DNA of 64,000 bases, from positions 2,108,001 through 2,172,000 of the forward strand of contig NZ_ADVG01000004.1 in assembly GCF_000178855.1 (NCBI RefSeq), in the 5' to 3' direction. A model generated the notes under the pieces. That model had not been told where the DNA came from and made no database searches. It saw only the letters and a program-made list of their open reading frames with translations. The stretch comes from Ktedonobacter racemifer DSM 44963 (GTDB lineage: Bacteria; Chloroflexota; Ktedonobacteria; Ktedonobacterales; Ktedonobacteraceae). Shown here piece after piece: positions 53,782-63,195 of this stretch; position 1 is the stretch's first letter; each line of letters begins with the position of its first letter. Position numbers and translations under genes: made by a program.

Positions 53782-54225
53782 TCATTCATGCCCTAGGTCT
53801 TCTTGCTGGATAAGGCGTATGTTTGTACGCAACCGTTCAAGGGCTTGCAACATGGCTTCCCGCTCTTCCCTGGTGATGCCATCGAGCAATCGTGTCTGAA
53901 ACTCGCTGTGTGTTGCGCGAATTCCAGCGGTGATCGCATGCCCGGAAGGAGTCAAAGAGACGAGCGTGTAGCGATTATTCTGTGGATCGAGGCGACGACT
54001 GAGTACTCCTTCTGCCTCAAACTGCTTGACTAGGCGGGTAATCGTGGCGCCATCAAGCAATAAATGTTGCTGGAGATCAGCATGGCTAATCTCGCCCTGA
54101 CGCTCCAAAAGCATCAGGAGTTGCCATCGTGCCTGACTCATACCAAGATGTTGAGCGAAGGTCTGCTTGGCTTCAGAACAGGCGTATGACAATTGTCGAA
54201 AGAGAGTATCCTCAAGAGTATCCAT
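53782..54225 (-). CDS. MarR-family transcriptional regulator
   Basis: 147 residues from ATG 54225, chosen for the GGAGG site; a start six codons earlier lacks one. Winged helix: MSQARWQLLMLLERQGEISH, LQQHLLLDGATITRLVKQFE with the recognition helix, and wing LSRRLDPQNNRYTLVSLTPS. Faces a divergent histidine kinase gene, and a perfect 12-bp inverted repeat lies in the intergenic region, so it likely represses its own promoter and possibly the kinase operon. Ligand unknown. Confidence 0.92.
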   Translation of the reverse strand: MDTLEDTLFRQLSYACSEAKQTFAQHLGMSQARWQLLMLLERQGEISHADLQQHLLLDGATITRLVKQFEAEGVLSRRLDPQNNRYTLVSLTPSGHAITAGIRATHSEFQTRLLDGITREEREAMLQALERLRTNIRLIQQEDLGHE

Positions 54226-54302
54226 AACTTGCGTTACCTCCAAGCACTAATCCAACGCGCTTCCTATGAGAAGAAACTAACTGCGGTCAAAGTATTTATA
54301 TC

Positions 54303-54331
54303 ATCAACTATTGATATTGTCAATAGTTGAT
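54303..54331. promoter_or_regulatory. Perfect palindromic operator, probably MarR
   Basis: ATCAACTATTGA (54303-54314), five bases, TCAATAGTTGAT (54320-54331). Size and perfect symmetry fit a MarR dimer site. It lies 78 bases upstream of the marR start and 128 bases upstream of the kinase start. Confidence 0.75.
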
Positions 54332-54458
54332 AAGATCAATGAAATACCCTGACAAGTTGGAAGGTGACTATAGGGAGAGGATTGCAATACATAGATGTTT
54401 CCGGCATACTAAGCATACTGAGGCGGGATGTTTAGGGCCAGCCCTGGCGAGGATGATT

Positions 54459-56732
54459 ATGCTGCGATTACTTGAACGAAGCATCACATTGCAACTACTT
54501 GTCTTCTATTGCTTATTTTTGCTACCCTTGCTGTTGGGCGGTGTCGAGTTGTATCTCTTTCAGCGCAACGCGCTCCAGCAGAATGCCACGCGCGCGGATT
54601 TGAGTCTTGCCCAGGCAGTTGCCCTTGATGTCGAATCGATTATTGGCCCCGCGATAAATATTGATACCACCCTATCTTATAGCCAGGAAGCCAAGAGGCT
54701 TGATCGGCAGCAACTCGCTGCTGCCTTCTCCCTGGCAGCACTCTCGCAGCCCTCCAGCAATCTCTATGCGGTCTGCGATGTATCTGGAAACCTGCTGCTT
54801 GTGTCGCCAGAGAGCCAGGCCCACAACTTGAGTGAAAGCCAGTTGTGCCGCCACTTCCTGCCTTCGGTGCAGACAAATGGATCACTTATCTCTATCAGTC
54901 GTATTAGTCTCAATTCAGGTGGGTCTCTGGTCGTGCTTGCACGGCGCATTAGTGATGATCGAGGAAAGGTGGTCGGGACCATGTTGGTGACCCTCCAGCT
55001 TGAGCAACTGGCGGCGCGCCTGCTATCGATGGAGAAGCAATGGAATACAAGTGGCGAGCTGCGTACCTGGGTGGTCGACCGCGAAGGCCATCCCATAGTA
55101 CAGCCTGGACAGGGGCCTTTCGCGGCCGATTCGCGCGTGTCATTGCCTGGAGTGAAGGAGGCTTTACAGGGGAGGCAGGGGAGCCTGATCGCGCAGGAGT
55201 CTAACCGCGATTGGCTCTATAGCTATATGCCTGTCAGTCTGGACGGTGGTTACTGGGCCGTGGTGATCCAGAGGCCAACTGACAGCACATTTGCCACAGT
55301 CGTGAGCTTTCGTAATAGCCTGGGTATCGCGCTCTTTATGGTGCTTATCGGGGCCAGCTTTTTCTGGTTCGCGATGCATGGGGGAGTGGTCGCGCCGCTG
55401 AAGAAGTTGGCGCAGGCGGTCATCATGATCAAGCCAGATCAGGAGGCGAAGGTCATGGATGGTAAACTCCTTGTCAGGGAGCGGGAGCGTATCGACGAGA
55501 TTGGGCAGGTCATCGCGGCCTTCTCCGCCATGGAGGACGAGGTACATGACCTCTTTCGCAAAAGCGATGCGACAAGCCAGGCGCGCCTGTACACCCTGGA
55601 CGCCATTATGCATAGTATGAATGAAGGCCTGCTCCTCGAAGCTCCCGATGGGCATATCATCTATGCCAATCAGCGCTTTACCCAGTTTGTGGGTCTCTCG
55701 CCCAATGATCTCCTACCCCCTATTTTCGATGAGCATAAGGCGCAGGACGCACTGCTCTCGCTGATTGAAGATCCCGATGTGTACCAGCAAGCTGTGTATG
55801 CAGCCGAGACCAGGAGCGGACCCGATGTGATTGAATTTTATGTACGCGGCTACCATAATCCAATTGGACAATATATACCTGTGCGCAGGGCTGTTCGCCT
55901 GCGCGTGTTCCAGGTGCGCGACCAGGCAGACGCGCTTATTGGACGCGGAAAGGTCTTTCAAGATGTGACGCGTACCAACGAGGCGGAGCTTATCAAGAAG
56001 AACCTGCTCGCCATCGTTTCGCACGAGTTGAGAACGCCGTTAACGTCTATCAAAGGCTATGCTACGAGCTTGCTTGAAACCGATGTTGAGATGGAGAGCG
56101 CTATACAGGAGGATTTTCTGCGCGGGATTGTAATTGAGACTGATCGTATGGCGGAGCTGGTAACGAGCCTGTTGGATATGTCGCAAATCGAGGCTGGGAC
56201 GCTCAAGCTCTCATCCGGTCTCTATCCCCTCGATGTATTAATCAAGCACGCTCTGCCAGAACAGGAAAGAGAAAAGGTACGAATCAGGCTGCCAGTGAAA
56301 CCTTCTCTGATTGACGTAGATGGGAAGAGGATTGAGATGGTTTTGCGTAACCTGCTCCAGAATGCCCGGCGCTATGCTGGCGCCGATGCGCTCATCGAGA
56401 TCGTGGTCAGGTATGAACAGGAAGATGGCGAGGTAAAGGGCGGACTCTATCTGAGTGTGATTGATAATGGCGCCGGTATTCCAGCGGATCTGACCGAGCG
56501 TATTTTTGAGCGTTTCTACCAGGTTGATAGTGGACGTAGACGTAGCAGCAGTGGTGTGGGGCTGGGGTTGGCCATTTGTCGTGGCTTTATCGAGGCACAT
56601 GGAGGGCGAATCTGGGCCGAGAACCGGGCCGATGGAGCAACAGGCGCAGCCTTTCATATCTGGTTGCCGCCTCGTGTGCTTTACCCTCCTGACGCGCAGC
56701 CAGACACGTTTGCCTTGCTCAATATTTTGTAA
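54459..56732 (+). CDS. Membrane sensor histidine kinase
   Basis: 757 residues from ATG 54459 with GGCGAGG upstream; an open extension to 54327 begins inside the operator and is rejected. TM1 at ~10-28 (LQLLVFYCLFLLPLLLGG), a 260-residue extracellular PDC/Cache-like sensor, TM2 ~290-308, HAMP, a PAS domain with IMHSMNEGLLLEAPDGHIIY, HisKA with LAIVSHELRTPLTSIKGYA (His522), and HATPase with NLLQNARRYA, DNGAGIPADL and GVGLGLAICRG. Autophosphorylates and passes phosphate to the response regulator 19 bases downstream. The signal is probably a small extracellular metabolite, by analogy with Cache sensors. Confidence 0.93.
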   Translation: MLRLLERSITLQLLVFYCLFLLPLLLGGVELYLFQRNALQQNATRADLSLAQAVALDVESIIGPAINIDTTLSYSQEAKRLDRQQLAAAFSLAALSQPSSNLYAVCDVSGNLLLVSPESQAHNLSESQLCRHFLPSVQTNGSLISISRISLNSGGSLVVLARRISDDRGKVVGTMLVTLQLEQLAARLLSMEKQWNTSGELRTWVVDREGHPIVQPGQGPFAADSRVSLPGVKEALQGRQGSLIAQESNRDWLYSYMPVSLDGGYWAVVIQRPTDSTFATVVSFRNSLGIALFMVLIGASFFWFAMHGGVVAPLKKLAQAVIMIKPDQEAKVMDGKLLVRERERIDEIGQVIAAFSAMEDEVHDLFRKSDATSQARLYTLDAIMHSMNEGLLLEAPDGHIIYANQRFTQFVGLSPNDLLPPIFDEHKAQDALLSLIEDPDVYQQAVYAAETRSGPDVIEFYVRGYHNPIGQYIPVRRAVRLRVFQVRDQADALIGRGKVFQDVTRTNEAELIKKNLLAIVSHELRTPLTSIKGYATSLLETDVEMESAIQEDFLRGIVIETDRMAELVTSLLDMSQIEAGTLKLSSGLYPLDVLIKHALPEQEREKVRIRLPVKPSLIDVDGKRIEMVLRNLLQNARRYAGADALIEIVVRYEQEDGEVKGGLYLSVIDNGAGIPADLTERIFERFYQVDSGRRRSSSGVGLGLAICRGFIEAHGGRIWAENRADGATGAAFHIWLPPRVLYPPDAQPDTFALLNIL

Positions 56733-56751
56733 CCCAGAGAGGTGTTACTGT

Positions 56752-57450
56752 ATGCCACAGGAGAAATATATTCTCGTCGTTGATGACGAGCCGGGGATTC
56801 GCAATTTTATCCGGCGCAACCTGGAATTGCGTGCCTTCAAGGTCTTGCTTGCCAGCGATGGATTAGAGGCCCTGGCGCACTTTGACCAGGCTAACGTGGT
56901 CCTGGTGATCCTGGATATCATGTTGCCTAACATGGATGGCTTAGAAGTTTGTCGCCGTATCAGGCAGAAGAGCACTGTTCCCATAGTCATGTTAACCGCG
57001 TTAGGAGAGGACGCCGACAAAATCGCGGCCCTGGATCAGGGCGCCGATGATTATTTGACGAAGCCCTTTAGCGTGGGCGAATTGATGGCACGAGTGAAGG
57101 CTGTGCTCAGACGAAGTCACTGGGCGTTTGATGAAGTGCCTGTCTCGGCTGGCGTGAAGCGCTTTGGCGGCCTGGAGATCGACTTTGAGCAGAAGCAGGT
57201 CTGGCGCGACGGCGATCCCGTCAAGCTCTCGCCAACCGAGTTTCACCTGCTGCAGGAACTGGCCCTGCATCCAGGGAAAATCTTTACTCATGAGGCACTA
57301 TTACGCCGGGTGTGGGGAGTAGAGTATCGCAGCGAGTCCGAATATTTGCGTGTCTATATTGGACGCCTGCGGCGCAAACTGGAGGCCAATCCCTCTCGCC
57401 CAACGCATATCATGACCGAGCCAGGTATTGGGTACTATATGACCAGCTAG
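56752..57450 (+). CDS. OmpR/PhoB-type response regulator
   Basis: 232 residues. Receiver: ILVVDDEPGIRNFIRR (acidic pair), LVILDIMLPNMDGLEV with the phosphoacceptor Asp, VMLTALG (Thr) and DDYLTKPFSVGEL (Lys). Winged helix: VKLSPTEFHLLQELALHPGK ... SEYLRVYIGRLRRKLEANP and TEPGIGYYM, KdpE-like. AGAGAGGTG precedes ATG 56752. Cognate partner of the upstream kinase and transcribed with it. Target genes are not evident; the desaturase 250 bases downstream is a candidate. Confidence 0.94.
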   Translation: MPQEKYILVVDDEPGIRNFIRRNLELRAFKVLLASDGLEALAHFDQANVVLVILDIMLPNMDGLEVCRRIRQKSTVPIVMLTALGEDADKIAALDQGADDYLTKPFSVGELMARVKAVLRRSHWAFDEVPVSAGVKRFGGLEIDFEQKQVWRDGDPVKLSPTEFHLLQELALHPGKIFTHEALLRRVWGVEYRSESEYLRVYIGRLRRKLEANPSRPTHIMTEPGIGYYMTS

Positions 57451-57699
57451 GGCAGGCGTTTTTTGGGGAGGACCTATGAAAGACGCTTAAAGCTGTATTC
57501 AGTCCTTGTCGATAACACATAGTGAGAAAGATACCCCTCGTCTGGTAGTGATGGACCCTTTTCGCTAGTACTGCTAGAAGACAAAGTACCACTCTGAAAC
57601 AAATTCCCCCTGACTTCGCTCTTATATCCCATGCGTCACTGAGGCGCAGGTAATAAGAAATAAGGAGAACGTATACTTCTCCGTAAGGAAACGCATTTT
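57451..57699. promoter_or_regulatory. Desaturase upstream region
   Basis: 250-bp gap between response regulator and desaturase genes, long enough for an independent promoter. AAGGAGAA at about 57661 and GTAAGGAAACG lie close to the start. No clear operator. Confidence 0.35.
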
Positions 57700-58782
57700 A
57701 TGACAGTGAACCGATCCACCACGATGGTGTTATCAAACGATGACTTCAAGCCGTCCCCTGTCAAACGCCCTACTACGCCAAAGGAAGCCAGTAATGAGTA
57801 TGCCGAGCTTAAACATCTGATGAAGCAGAGGGGGCTTCTGGAAAAGCAGCCCGCCTACTATACATATAGAGTTGCCCTTCTTCTGGGGCTCCTTCTCATT
57901 GGCATTGTGTTTTTCCTGCTTGTTAATGTGCTCTGGTTACAACTTCTTGACGCGGTCTACATGGCCTTTGTTTTTGCTCAGGTTGGCTTAGTAAGCCATG
58001 AGGCAGGCCACCGCCAGATGTTTGCTCGTTCATGGAAACATGATCTTCTGGGCCTGGTGGGAGGAAACCTCTTGATCGGCATGAGTTATGGCTGGTGGCT
58101 TGATAAGCATAATAAGCACCATAGCCATCCCAATCAAGTGGATATGGATCCAGATATTGAAATCCCTTTTCTTGAATTTACAGGCATGGAAGATGTGCGG
58201 CAGATGGGCAAGTTTAGACAATTTCTGGTCAAACACCAGGCCTTGCTCTTCTTTCCAGCCTTGATGACGGTCGCAGGGGGCCTGCAATATAATAGTATTA
58301 AGTTTCTGTTGCACCAGAAGGCCAGGTACAAAGGCCTCGAGTGGCTTCTTCTGGTTGCCCACTATGTTTTCTACTTCGCATTTGTCTTCTCGCATGTACC
58401 ATTCTGGGCGGGTATCCTCTTCATTGCCATCCACCAGGCTGCCACCGGATTTTACCTGGGATCGATTTTTGCTCCCAACCATAAGGGCATGCCTGTCCTT
58501 GAAAAAGAAAGTAAAGCCAGCTTCTTGCAGCGCCAGGTGATGACCTCGCGTAACATCCATGCGCATCCACTTACCGATTTTGTGTATGGTGGCTTAAATT
58601 ATCAGATTGAGCATCACCTGTTCCCTGCCATGCCGCGTAATAAGTTGAAAGAAGCACAGGGGATTGTGAAAGCATTCTGCCAGGAGCGTGCTATCCCCTA
58701 TCATGAAACGAATATCACCCAGTCCTTCAAAGAGATTCTCCAATACTTACACCTGATTGGTGCGCCATTGCGCAGTGCCTGA
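57700..58782 (+). CDS. Membrane fatty acid desaturase
   Basis: 360 residues with the three histidine boxes of acyl-lipid/acyl-CoA desaturases: HEAGHRQ, HNKHHSHPN and QIEHHLFP, plus four membrane helices (around 58-90, 105-125, 180-200, 220-255). The QxxHH third box is that of front-end or DesA3-like enzymes. It would introduce a double bond in fatty acyl chains using a diiron centre, O2 and an electron donor. Downstream of a two-component pair, as in DesK-R-controlled desaturases, though the kinase here has a different sensor. Confidence 0.92.
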   Translation: MTVNRSTTMVLSNDDFKPSPVKRPTTPKEASNEYAELKHLMKQRGLLEKQPAYYTYRVALLLGLLLIGIVFFLLVNVLWLQLLDAVYMAFVFAQVGLVSHEAGHRQMFARSWKHDLLGLVGGNLLIGMSYGWWLDKHNKHHSHPNQVDMDPDIEIPFLEFTGMEDVRQMGKFRQFLVKHQALLFFPALMTVAGGLQYNSIKFLLHQKARYKGLEWLLLVAHYVFYFAFVFSHVPFWAGILFIAIHQAATGFYLGSIFAPNHKGMPVLEKESKASFLQRQVMTSRNIHAHPLTDFVYGGLNYQIEHHLFPAMPRNKLKEAQGIVKAFCQERAIPYHETNITQSFKEILQYLHLIGAPLRSA

Positions 58783-58844
58783 GTTAAAGAAGATAGCAGC
58801 ATAAGAGAGAAGAAATGGGTGCTGCCTCAAATATACAATATGAC

Positions 58845-58900
58845 AAACAGAAAAGAGGGAGAGGAGGGCAAGTTTGCCCTCCTCTCCCTCTTTTCTGTTT
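58845..58900. terminator. 27-bp perfect hairpin between convergent genes
   Basis: Arms 58845-58871 and 58874-58900 with a two-base loop. It begins 62 bases after the desaturase stop and ends 4 bases from the stop of the convergent ABC gene. Read from the desaturase, TTTTCTGTTT forms the end of the right arm, so it could act as an intrinsic terminator in that direction. Confidence 0.75.
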
Positions 58901-58904
58901 CAAA

Positions 58905-60797
58905 CTATACTGCTTCGCTGATGGGGGCCTGGCTGGTGAACTGGCTGTTGTGGAGATCGGCGTAGAAGCCTTTCTTCGTCAGCAGTTCCTCGTGGGTGCC
59001 CTGCTCAATGATCGTGCCGTGATTCATAACCAGGATCAGGTCGGCATCGCGGATCGTGGAGAGACGGTGCGCGATGACGAAGCTGGTGCGGCCCTTCATC
59101 AGCTCGCCCATGGCTCGCTGAATCTGGATCTCGGTACGAGTATCGACGCTACTGGTGGCCTCGTCCAGGATTAGGATCTCGGGATCGGCCAGGAAGGCGC
59201 GTGCGATGGTAAGCAACTGCTTCTGACCCTGCGAGATGTTGCTGGCTTCTTCATTAAGGATCGTGCTATAGCCCTCGGGCAGGGTGCGGATAAAGTGGTC
59301 GGCGTAGGCCGCTTTGGCCGAGCGTACGATCTCTTCCTCCGTGGCTCCCTCGTGTCCATAGGCGATATTGTCGCGAATGGTACCGTTGAAGAGCCAGGTA
59401 TCCTGGAGCACCATACCGAAGGTACGGCGCAGATCTCCGCGCTTCAGCTGTGTGATATCCACGCCATCGACCAGGATGCTACCGCCGTTGACCTCGTAGA
59501 AGCGCATCAGCAGATTGACAAGGGTCGTCTTGCCCGCGCCCGTGGGGCCAACGATGGCGATCATCTGTCCAGGCTGGACATGGATATTCATGTCCTCCAT
59601 CAGGATCGCGTCTTCTTTATAGCCAAAGCGTACATGCTGGAACTCGACCGCGCCCTGACGCTCCTCGATGACCGCAGCAGGCATGGCATCGGGAATTTCC
59701 TCTGACTCATCGAGGAGTTCGAAGACGCGTTCGGCCGAGGCCATCGTGGATTGAATCACGTTAGCGAAGTTCGCGAGCTGAGTGATTGGCATGGTAAACT
59801 GCTGGGCATACTGAATGAAAGCCTGTACGTCACCAATGGTGATGCCTCGCTGAGTCACCATAATGCCGCCAATCACGGCCACAAAGGCGTAGCCAAGGTT
59901 ACCAATCGAGCGCATGAGGGGCATGATCATGCCCGACATAAACTGCGCCTTCCAGCCAGCCTCATAGAGTTCTTCATTTAATGCTGCGAACTGAGTAAGG
60001 GCCTCATCCTCATAGCCAAAGGCTTTGACAATTTTGTGCCCAGAGTACATCTCCTCAACATGGCCATTGAGGTGCCCCAGCGCTCGCTGCTGATTGCGGA
60101 AGTAGGTTTGTGAGCGTTTGGCGATGCCCACCGTCACCAGCAAGCTCAAAGGAAGCGTCACCAATACGATCAGGCTCAGCAGCCAGCTGATAGAGAACAT
60201 CAACACAATGACGCCCACCAGCGTAACTGCTGAAGTGATCAACTGAGTGATGCTCTGCTGGAGCGTTGTGCTGATATTATCCATATCATTGACGGCGCGG
60301 CTGAGAATCTCGCCATGTGTGCGTCCGTCAAAGAACTTCAGCGGTAGGCGCGAGAGCTTCTCTTCAATCTCGCGGCGCAGGCGATAGACAGTCCTCTGCG
60401 CGACTGTGGCCATGATGTACTGCTGGATATAGGTAAAGATGGCGCTGATCACATAGAGACCGAGCAGGAGCAGAAGGATCTGCGCGATATAGGTGAAGTC
60501 GATACCAGGGGCAGGCTGATGCCTGAGAAATGCCTGGTATTTCGCGATAAGGCCATCAAAGAGTTTTGTTGTTGCCAGGCCCATAATTTTCGGTCCGACA
60601 ATGTTGAAGACCGTACCAATGATGGCTGCTATCAGAATAATCGATAAACGGATTTTATAGGGCGCAAAGTAACCGAGTAAGCGATTAAAGGTTTTTCGAA
60701 AATCTTTTGGTTTCTCTACTGGTCGTCCCATAGCGCCCATTGGGCCGCCACCCATGGGTCCCCCACCGGGTCGCTGTCCATTGCGTGCCTGGCTCAT
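58905..60797 (-). CDS. ABC exporter half-transporter (fused TMD-NBD), subunit 2
   Basis: 630 residues: Gly/Pro-rich N-terminus, six membrane helices (about 60-360), then a nucleotide-binding domain with Walker A IVGPTGAGKTTLVN, Q-loop GMVLQDTWLF, signature ISQGQKQLLTIA, Walker B ILILDEATSSVDT and H-loop VIAHRLSTI. The signature ISQGQ deviates from LSGGQ. With the preceding gene it should form a heterodimeric type IV exporter (LmrCD/TM287-288 type). ATG overlaps the preceding TGA as ATGA. Last gene of the marR operon. Confidence 0.94.
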   Translation of the reverse strand: MSQARNGQRPGGGPMGGGPMGAMGRPVEKPKDFRKTFNRLLGYFAPYKIRLSIILIAAIIGTVFNIVGPKIMGLATTKLFDGLIAKYQAFLRHQPAPGIDFTYIAQILLLLLGLYVISAIFTYIQQYIMATVAQRTVYRLRREIEEKLSRLPLKFFDGRTHGEILSRAVNDMDNISTTLQQSITQLITSAVTLVGVIVLMFSISWLLSLIVLVTLPLSLLVTVGIAKRSQTYFRNQQRALGHLNGHVEEMYSGHKIVKAFGYEDEALTQFAALNEELYEAGWKAQFMSGMIMPLMRSIGNLGYAFVAVIGGIMVTQRGITIGDVQAFIQYAQQFTMPITQLANFANVIQSTMASAERVFELLDESEEIPDAMPAAVIEERQGAVEFQHVRFGYKEDAILMEDMNIHVQPGQMIAIVGPTGAGKTTLVNLLMRFYEVNGGSILVDGVDITQLKRGDLRRTFGMVLQDTWLFNGTIRDNIAYGHEGATEEEIVRSAKAAYADHFIRTLPEGYSTILNEEASNISQGQKQLLTIARAFLADPEILILDEATSSVDTRTEIQIQRAMGELMKGRTSFVIAHRLSTIRDADLILVMNHGTIIEQGTHEELLTKKGFYADLHNSQFTSQAPISEAV

Positions 60798-62521
60798 GCG
60801 ATTTCCTCCAGAGCGAGCTGAGAAGTGACGATTTCGCGATAGACCTCGGAGCTCTGCATCAGCTCGTGATGTGTACCAATACCAACCATACGACCCTCAT
60901 CCAGGACAATGATCTGATCGGCATCCATAACGGTGCTGACGCGCTGGGCAACAATGAGGACTGTCGCTTCCTGAGTTTCTTGTTTGAGCGCGGCGCGTAG
61001 CCGGGCATCGGTCTTGAAGTCTAGCGCCGAGAAGCTGTCATCAAAGATGTAGATCTCTGGTCGACGGACCAGGGCGCGGGCGATTGAGAGACGCTGCTTC
61101 TGGCCACCAGAGACGTTAGTACCACCCTGGGCGATGGCTGAATCGAAGCCATCCTTCATGTCCTGAATGAAGTCGCTGGCCTGAGCGACCTCGGCGGCAC
61201 GGCGAATCTCATCATCGGTGGCATCGCGCTTGCCGAAGCGGATGTTTTCGTTAATCGTACCCGAGAAGAGGATTGCCTTCTGTGGCACAAAGCCAATCTT
61301 CTCGCGCAGGTGTTCCTGGGACATCTCGCGTACATCGACGTTATCGACAAGCAGGTTACCGCTATCGATATCGTAGAAGCGCGGAATCAGGTTCACCAGG
61401 GTTGACTTACCTGAGCCGGTGCCACCGATGATCGCGGTCACTTGGCCGGGCTTTGCGCTAAAGGAGATGTGAGAGAGCGCAGGCTCCTCCGCGCCAGGAT
61501 AGCTGAAGGTGACATCCTGGAACTCGACGTAACCACTTTGAGCGTTGGCCAGTTTTACCTGCTCTGCATCCTTGATCTCAGGTTTAATGGCTAACGCCTC
61601 ATTGATGCGGTCAGCGGAGGCCGCGGCGCGTGGTACCATAATGAACATCATTGAGACCATCAGCATGGCGAAGAGAATCTGCATCGCGTACTGCAAGAAG
61701 GCGATGAGCGCTCCCACCTGCATCTGGCCGTTATCGATGCGAATGGCGCCAAACCAGAGGATGGCCACGCTGGAGACATTAAGCACCAGCATCATGACAG
61801 GCATCAAGAAGGCAATGATTCGGTTGACCCTGATTGAGACATCCGTCAAATCAAGGTTGGCGTCATCAAAGCGCTTCTCCTCGTACTTCACACGGTCGAA
61901 GGCGCGAATAACGCGGACGCCGGTCAGTCCTTCATCGACAATCAGATTGATTTTATCCAGCTTCTTCTGCACCGACTGGAAGAGCGGGATGGCCCGGGTC
62001 ATGATCAATAGAATGGTTCCGACCAGGATAGGAATGACGACGACAAGGATCCAGGAGAGGCCCACATCCTGTTGCAGGGCCAGAATGATGCCGCCAATAG
62101 CCATCATGGGAGCGGTAATCATCATGCCAAGAATCATGACATAGACTTGCTGGACCTGAGTCGTATCATTGGTGGTGCGTGTAATCAGTGACGCGGTGCT
62201 GATCGTGTCGAACTCATGCAGCGAGAATGCCTCTGCTCGCGTAAAGATGTTGCCGCGGATGATCTTACCAAAGCCAGTCGCGACCCTGGAGGAGAAAAAG
62301 CTACCGATAATGGCACAGATTGTGCCACCAAGCGTGATCAGCAGCATCAGGCCGCCGATTCTCCAGATGTAGTTTGTATCGCTTTTGGCGATACCATTGT
62401 CCACGATATCCGCCATAAGAGTTGGTAGATACAGGTTTGCCATAGATTGGGCAAAAGCAAGGATCAAGATGAGAACGATGGCCAATCTAAACGGTTTCAT
62501 AAACCGTAGCAATTTAATCAT
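60794..62521 (-). CDS. ABC exporter half-transporter (fused TMD-NBD), subunit 1
   Basis: 575 residues from ATG 62521, which overlaps the marR stop as ATGA; an upstream in-frame ATG lies inside marR. Six membrane helices (MKPFRLAIVLILILAFAQSM is TM1), then NBD: IIGGTGSGKSTLVN, GFVPQKAILFSG, NVSGGQKQRLSIA, IYIFDDSFSALDF, and LIVAQRVSTVMDA. Walker B ends FDD, not LDE, so the catalytic Glu is Asp, and the H-loop His is Gln (AQR), the usual sign of the degenerate site in heterodimeric exporters. Partner is the downstream subunit. Confidence 0.95.
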   Translation of the reverse strand: MIKLLRFMKPFRLAIVLILILAFAQSMANLYLPTLMADIVDNGIAKSDTNYIWRIGGLMLLITLGGTICAIIGSFFSSRVATGFGKIIRGNIFTRAEAFSLHEFDTISTASLITRTTNDTTQVQQVYVMILGMMITAPMMAIGGIILALQQDVGLSWILVVVIPILVGTILLIMTRAIPLFQSVQKKLDKINLIVDEGLTGVRVIRAFDRVKYEEKRFDDANLDLTDVSIRVNRIIAFLMPVMMLVLNVSSVAILWFGAIRIDNGQMQVGALIAFLQYAMQILFAMLMVSMMFIMVPRAAASADRINEALAIKPEIKDAEQVKLANAQSGYVEFQDVTFSYPGAEEPALSHISFSAKPGQVTAIIGGTGSGKSTLVNLIPRFYDIDSGNLLVDNVDVREMSQEHLREKIGFVPQKAILFSGTINENIRFGKRDATDDEIRRAAEVAQASDFIQDMKDGFDSAIAQGGTNVSGGQKQRLSIARALVRRPEIYIFDDSFSALDFKTDARLRAALKQETQEATVLIVAQRVSTVMDADQIIVLDEGRMVGIGTHHELMQSSEVYREIVTSQLALEEIA

Positions 62522-63021
62522 GCCTCTTCTCCCTTCCATGGAAAGAAGTAACCATTAGTGTCCCTCTCATTAAAGTATTGAAATGCTTTTATCAATAAGT
62601 CCGCAAGTTGATTACTCTGTTGATCTCCCAGGTACTCGCTCAGGTTTTGAAAAGTCTCGAACAAGACACTTTCGGCCTTCTGCGCAAGTTGTTCTCCATG
62701 TTCTGTTAACGCGATACCTACGGCACGCCTATCTGTCGGGTCGGTATGGCGTTCAACCAGGCCATTGGCTTCGAGGCTATTCAGCAATTGTGTGATCGTT
62801 GGAGAGGTCACATGCATATGCTTACTGATCTCTGAGACCTTAATTGGGCGACCATTGCCCTGTACTCCATGCCGGATCGCGAATAACACTCCCACCTCGC
62901 TGGGTTTGCACCCGGTAAAGTTTTGATGCAGTTCGCTACGATGGAATTGCATAAAGGTCTTATTGAACCGCATCAGTGACTGCGCAAGCTTCCTTGCTGT
63001 CGCATTGGTGTCTGAATCCAT
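62518..63021 (-). CDS. MarR-family transcriptional regulator of the ABC exporter
   Basis: 167 residues. Winged helix: GCKPSEVGVLFAIRHGVQGN, KVSEISKHMHVTSPTITQLLNSLEANGLVERHTDPTDRRAVGIALTEHG cut here into its two helices and wing, with DPTDRR as the wing. First gene of marR-ABC-ABC with four-base overlaps throughout, a common arrangement for self-regulated drug efflux (LmrR- or YusO-like). A palindrome covers the promoter -10. Ligand probably the exported compound. Confidence 0.94.
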   Translation of the reverse strand: MDSDTNATARKLAQSLMRFNKTFMQFHRSELHQNFTGCKPSEVGVLFAIRHGVQGNGRPIKVSEISKHMHVTSPTITQLLNSLEANGLVERHTDPTDRRAVGIALTEHGEQLAQKAESVLFETFQNLSEYLGDQQSNQLADLLIKAFQYFNERDTNGYFFPWKGEEA

Positions 63022-63061
63022 AAGAGGTTATCCGCCTTTGAAGGTGCTGCTAAAAGATTGG

Positions 63062-63119
63062 AAACTAATTTATTAGGGAACCTATCTATTAGTTTAATAT
63101 AGATATATCGTATTGTCAA
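63062..63119 (-). promoter_or_regulatory. Promoter and MarR operator of the ABC exporter operon
   Basis: Minus strand TTGACA (63114-63119), 17-base spacer, TAAACT (63091-63096). AAACTAAT (63062-63069) and ATTAGTTT (63088-63095) form an inverted repeat overlapping the -10 and the initial transcribed region, so binding would block polymerase. Confidence 0.7.
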
Positions 63120-63195
63120 TACGTGCATAGCCGAAGGCAAGATATAGGAGGCGTGCCCTCTCTCTTTGTATCTTCGCACTTGCGGTACTCAGGGG

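Noticed and set aside
54327..54458. Longer start of the histidine kinase
   Set aside because: It begins inside the MarR palindrome and lacks a ribosome site; the ATG at 54459 precedes the first membrane helix.
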